This document shows positions 5,667 through 8,421 of a stretch of DNA of 8,421 nt, in pieces. The stretch's first letter is position 1. Every line of letters begins with the position of its first letter. The notes under the pieces were generated by a model. It did not search any database, had not been told where the DNA came from, and saw nothing but the letters and a program-made list of their open reading frames with translations. The position numbers and the translations under genes are program-made. Origin of the DNA: an uncultured Alphaproteobacteria bacterium (lineage in GTDB: Bacteria > Pseudomonadota > Alphaproteobacteria > Reyranellales > Reyranellaceae); contig CAIYWM010000319.1 in the NCBI GenBank assembly GCA_903929895.1, forward strand, positions 1-8,421, in the 5' to 3' direction.

Positions 5667-7910
5667 GTGAGCTGGCTGTTGCGCTGCATCAATTCGCGAC
5701 GGGCGCCGATCGTCGTCGCGATGCTTGTCCTACTGGGCGCCCTCGTGCTGCGCATCGCCGATCCGGCGGCGGTGACGCGCATCCGCGATTTCGCCTTCGA
5801 CAGCTACCAGCGCCTCGAGCCGCGGACCTACAATCCCGAGACACCGGTGCGCATCGTCGACATCGACGAGGCGGCGTTGCAGGAATACGGCCAGTGGCCG
5901 TGGCCGCGCACCATCATCGCGCGCCTGATCGACAAGCTCGCCGAGAGGGGCGTCGCCGTCGTGGCCTTCGACGCCGTGTTCGCCGAGCCGGACAGGTCCT
6001 CGATCAGCCGCATGGTGCGCGACCTCGTGGCCTTCACCGATCCCGAGACGGTGCAGAAGCTGGCCGCGGCGGTGCAGGACAACGACAAGGTGCTGGCCGA
6101 CGCGATGGCGCAGTCGAGGGTCGTCACGGGCTTCGGCTTCGACGTGAAGGGCACGGGCAAGCCGCCGCGCACCTTCCACGGCGTCGCCTTCGCCGGCGAC
6201 CAGCCCAGCCAGTTCCTGCCGCAGCAGGGCGGCACGGTGAAGTCCCTCGACATCCTGGAGGCCGCCGCCAAGGGCAACGGCAGCGTCAACACCGACGTCG
6301 ACAGCATCGTGATCCGCCGCGTGCCGATGCTGTTCCGCGTCGCCGGATTCGAGGGCCTTTTCCCGTCGCTGTCGATCGAGGCGCTGCGGGTGGCGCAGGA
6401 GGCGTCCTCCTATCTGGTCAAGTCTTCAGGCGCGAGCGGCGAGATGTCGTTCGGCGAGAAGACCGGCATCGTCGCCATCAAGACAGGTGCCATCGAGGTG
6501 CCGACCGATGGCCGCGGCCGGGTCGTGCTCTACGATACCGGCCACCAGCCGCAGCGGTTCATCTCCGCCCGCGCCGTGCTGAAGGACGAGGTGCCGGCCG
6601 AGAAGCTCGAAGGCCAGGTGATCTTCGTGGGTACCAGCGCGATCGGCCTCAAGGACCTGCGCAACACGCCCGTGCAGGACGGCGTGCCGGGCGTCGAGGT
6701 CCATGCCCAGCTCGCCGAGCAGATGCTGGAACAGAAGTTCCTCGCCCGGCCCGACTATGCCGACGGCGCGGAGTTCATGTACCTCGCGGCCATGGGCCTG
6801 TTGATGGTCGTCCTGCTGCCCCGGCTGTCGGCCGGCAGGATGGCGTTCGTCGCCGCGATTCTCATCGGGGCCGGGCTGATCGTGCCGTGGCTCGCCTATT
6901 CCCAGTACCAACTGCTGTTCGATCCGATCTATCCCCCGGCGACCCTGGCGGCGATCTATGTTGGCGGCACGGCACTCGCCTTCATGCGCACGGAGCGGGA
7001 GCGGGCGGAGATCCGCGGCGCCTTCGGCCTGTACCTGTCGCCCGACCTCGTCGAGCAGCTCGCCCGCAATCCCAGCCTGCTGCAGCTCGGCGGCGAGCAG
7101 CGCGAGATCACGGTGATGTTCACCGACGTGCGCGGCTTCACCACCATCTCCGAGCAGTTCGATCCGCAGGGTCTGACGCGGTTCATGAACCGCTTCCTGA
7201 CGCCCATGACGGACCTGATCCTGGGCCGCAAGGGCACGATCGACAAGTACATGGGCGACGCCATCATGGCGTTCTGGAACGCGCCGCTGCCGGTCGAGCG
7301 CCATGCCGCGCTCGCCTGCGATGCGGCGCTGGCGATGCAGGCGCGCCTGGTCGTGCTGAACGAGGAATGGAAGGCCGAGGCGGAAGCCGAGGGCCGCCGG
7401 CACATTCCCGTGAACATCGGCGTCGGCCTCAACACCGCCCTCGCGTCGGTCGGCAATTTCGGCTCGACCCAGCGCTTCACCTATTCCTGCCTGGGCGACG
7501 GCGTGAACCTGGCCTCACGCCTCGAAGGCCAGTGCAAGACCTATGGCGTGGGCGTCATCATCGGCCACAAGACACGCGAGGAGGTCGGGGATTATGCGAC
7601 GCTGGAGATCGACCTCGTCACCGTGAAGGGAAAGACCGAGCCCGAGCGGGTCCACGTGCTTCTGGGCGATGCCGAGGTCGCGAACTCGCCGGCCTATGCC
7701 GCGCTGCTCGCGCGGCAGGACGAATTCCTCAGGCTCTACCGTAGTGGCGGCTTCGCCGAGGCACTCGAGATGATCGAGGCGTGCGAGGCGGCGGCGGCGG
7801 CGGCGGGATGGCGCCAGAGTTACTATCAGATGATGCGCGGGCGACTCGACGAGCTGATCGACGATTCGCCGGTGGACTGGAAGGGAGTTTATGTCGCCAA
7901 GGACAAGTGA
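5667..7910 (+). CDS. CHASE2-domain class III adenylate/guanylate cyclase
   Basis: 747 residues. A first helix (about 14-30) leads to a large extracytoplasmic CHASE2 sensor (about 37-365; VRIVDIDEAALQEYGQWPWP and the EVHAQLAEQML stretch are typical). Three further helices follow (about 369-386, 391-411, 422-440), then a cytoplasmic class III cyclase domain (about 475-665). The domain makes cAMP (or cGMP) from ATP/GTP. Metal-binding Asp487 (FTDVRGF) and Asp531 (KYMGDAIMAFW), substrate Lys527, and Asn614/Arg618 in GDGVNLASRLE are all present, so it should be active. The K527 plus YSCLGD arrangement favours ATP (inference). One variation is NTALASVGN where NTG is usual. The tail (680-747) resembles a short helical repeat. 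The start is GTG, supported by AGGGGA ten bases upstream. It overlaps the next gene by 20 bases. The sensed signal is unknown. Confidence 0.95.
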   Translation: MSWLLRCINSRRAPIVVAMLVLLGALVLRIADPAAVTRIRDFAFDSYQRLEPRTYNPETPVRIVDIDEAALQEYGQWPWPRTIIARLIDKLAERGVAVVAFDAVFAEPDRSSISRMVRDLVAFTDPETVQKLAAAVQDNDKVLADAMAQSRVVTGFGFDVKGTGKPPRTFHGVAFAGDQPSQFLPQQGGTVKSLDILEAAAKGNGSVNTDVDSIVIRRVPMLFRVAGFEGLFPSLSIEALRVAQEASSYLVKSSGASGEMSFGEKTGIVAIKTGAIEVPTDGRGRVVLYDTGHQPQRFISARAVLKDEVPAEKLEGQVIFVGTSAIGLKDLRNTPVQDGVPGVEVHAQLAEQMLEQKFLARPDYADGAEFMYLAAMGLLMVVLLPRLSAGRMAFVAAILIGAGLIVPWLAYSQYQLLFDPIYPPATLAAIYVGGTALAFMRTERERAEIRGAFGLYLSPDLVEQLARNPSLLQLGGEQREITVMFTDVRGFTTISEQFDPQGLTRFMNRFLTPMTDLILGRKGTIDKYMGDAIMAFWNAPLPVERHAALACDAALAMQARLVVLNEEWKAEAEAEGRRHIPVNIGVGLNTALASVGNFGSTQRFTYSCLGDGVNLASRLEGQCKTYGVGVIIGHKTREEVGDYATLEIDLVTVKGKTEPERVHVLLGDAEVANSPAYAALLARQDEFLRLYRSGGFAEALEMIEACEAAAAAAGWRQSYYQMMRGRLDELIDDSPVDWKGVYVAKDK
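7788..7805 (+). repeat. (GCG)6 trinucleotide run in the cyclase gene
   Basis: Six consecutive GCG codons encode six alanines (EAAAAAAG) in the C-terminal tail of the cyclase. Length changes by slippage would stay in frame. Probably a by-product of high GC content. Confidence 0.8.
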
Positions 7911-8421
7911 GCAGGATCGCCGTATCGCCGCCATCGAGGCCCTGGTGTGTCGCGACGTGGGCCGCCGGACGCAGCAACTGATCGACGCCAATCGCGGCGG
8001 ACTGGCCGAGGCGGCGGTGTCGCTCGCCACGGCCACGCGCGTGGGGCTCATCACCGGCTTCTTCGTGCCGCGCGGCGATGTCGCTGCGCCGGAGACCGAT
8101 GGGCCCGTGGGCACGGCGTTGCTCGCCGCGTCTCTGGTGGCCTGTGGCGTGCCGGCGCGCATCGCCGTCGACACGCCCTGCGTCGAGGCCGTGCGCTCGG
8201 CCGTGCGGGCCACCGGGGAAGATGTGACCGTCGACGAGATCGCCCTCGGGGACGACGGTGGCATCGAGGAACTGGCGAAGGTCTGGCGACAGGAGAAGCT
8301 CAGCCATGCCGTCGTCATCGAGCGGTGCGGGCGCAGCGCCGACGGCCGTCCGCGCAACATGCGCGGCGTCGATGTCTCGCCCTGGACCTTGCCGCTCGAT
8401 GCGCTGTTCGAGTGCGGGGAC
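7891..8421 (+). CDS. DUF4392 / D-glutamate cyclase-like protein, 5' part
   Basis: An open frame of 177 codons starts at ATG 7891 and leaves the window without a stop. The product matches what I know of the DUF4392 family, the domain of mammalian D-glutamate cyclase (D-glutamate to 5-oxo-D-proline). It shows ITGFFVP (54-60), ETDGPVGTALLAASLVACG (68-86), and ERCGRSADGRPRNMRGVDVS (144-163) followed by the PLDALFE stretch. Bacterial stand-alone members are about 280-300 residues, so over half is visible. A GGGAG lies three bases before the ATG, a rather short spacing, inside the end of the cyclase gene. The overlap with the cyclase stop suggests translational coupling. No signal peptide is seen, so a cytoplasmic location is likely. 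Enzymatic activity in bacteria is an inference from the mammalian domain. Confidence 0.85.
   Translation, partial: MSPRTSEQDRRIAAIEALVCRDVGRRTQQLIDANRGGLAEAAVSLATATRVGLITGFFVPRGDVAAPETDGPVGTALLAASLVACGVPARIAVDTPCVEAVRSAVRATGEDVTVDEIALGDDGGIEELAKVWRQEKLSHAVVIERCGRSADGRPRNMRGVDVSPWTLPLDALFECGD

Noticed and set aside
5894..7744. 616-codon plus-strand frame inside the cyclase gene
   Set aside because: Arg/Gly/Ala-rich out-of-frame reading of a clearly recognisable CHASE2-cyclase; caused by GC bias.
7515..8360. 281-codon minus-strand frame across the cyclase/DUF4392 junction
   Set aside because: Serine/arginine-rich shadow; the plus-strand frames here have clear family motifs.

Overview
This window is GC-rich DNA, gene-dense on both strands, with codon use dominated by G/C third positions. 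Gene content (an RlmD/TrmA-type RNA methyltransferase, a tricarboxylate-binding-receptor (Bug/TctC) protein, an ErpA-type Fe-S carrier close to exonuclease III, an EamA permease and a CHASE2 adenylate cyclase) points to an alphaproteobacterium. A Reyranella/Bradyrhizobium-like lineage is my impression only. There are no rRNA, tRNA or CRISPR features and no recognisable transposase or integrase.

Layout. 1-453 (+): the 3' part of an RNA m5U methyltransferase gene. 482-1237 (-): a four-helix membrane protein of the DUF4239/bestrophin-like type, broken by one in-frame TAG. 1328-1424 (+): a degenerate second copy of the last ~24 codons of the methyltransferase, so the broken membrane gene is bracketed by a diverged direct repeat. 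1421-2188 (+): a DHRS4-like short-chain dehydrogenase. 2200-2287: a large inverted repeat between convergent genes. 2295-3083 (-): exonuclease III. 3123-4103 (-): an orphan periplasmic Bug-type solute receptor. 4316-4648 (-): ErpA, with a probable own promoter at 4655-4683 right behind the terminator of the gene upstream. 4698-5594 (-): an EamA/DMT permease. 5667-7910 (+): a CHASE2-class III nucleotide cyclase, divergent from the permease. 7891-8421 (+): the start of a DUF4392 D-glutamate-cyclase-like gene that overlaps the cyclase stop by 20 bases and runs off the window.

How the genes relate. Most are housekeeping or stand-alone metabolic genes, not one pathway. The two clear linkages are the overlapping cyclase/DUF4392 pair, probably translationally coupled, and the minus-strand Bug-xthA pair with a 39-bp gap. 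The part that looks least ordinary is 371-1424. There, a membrane-protein gene carrying a nonsense codon lies between an intact methyltransferase 3' end and a diverged remnant of the same 3' end. This suggests an old insertion, tandem duplication or gene replacement at that 3' end. I do not see a multi-gene system that I would call new.
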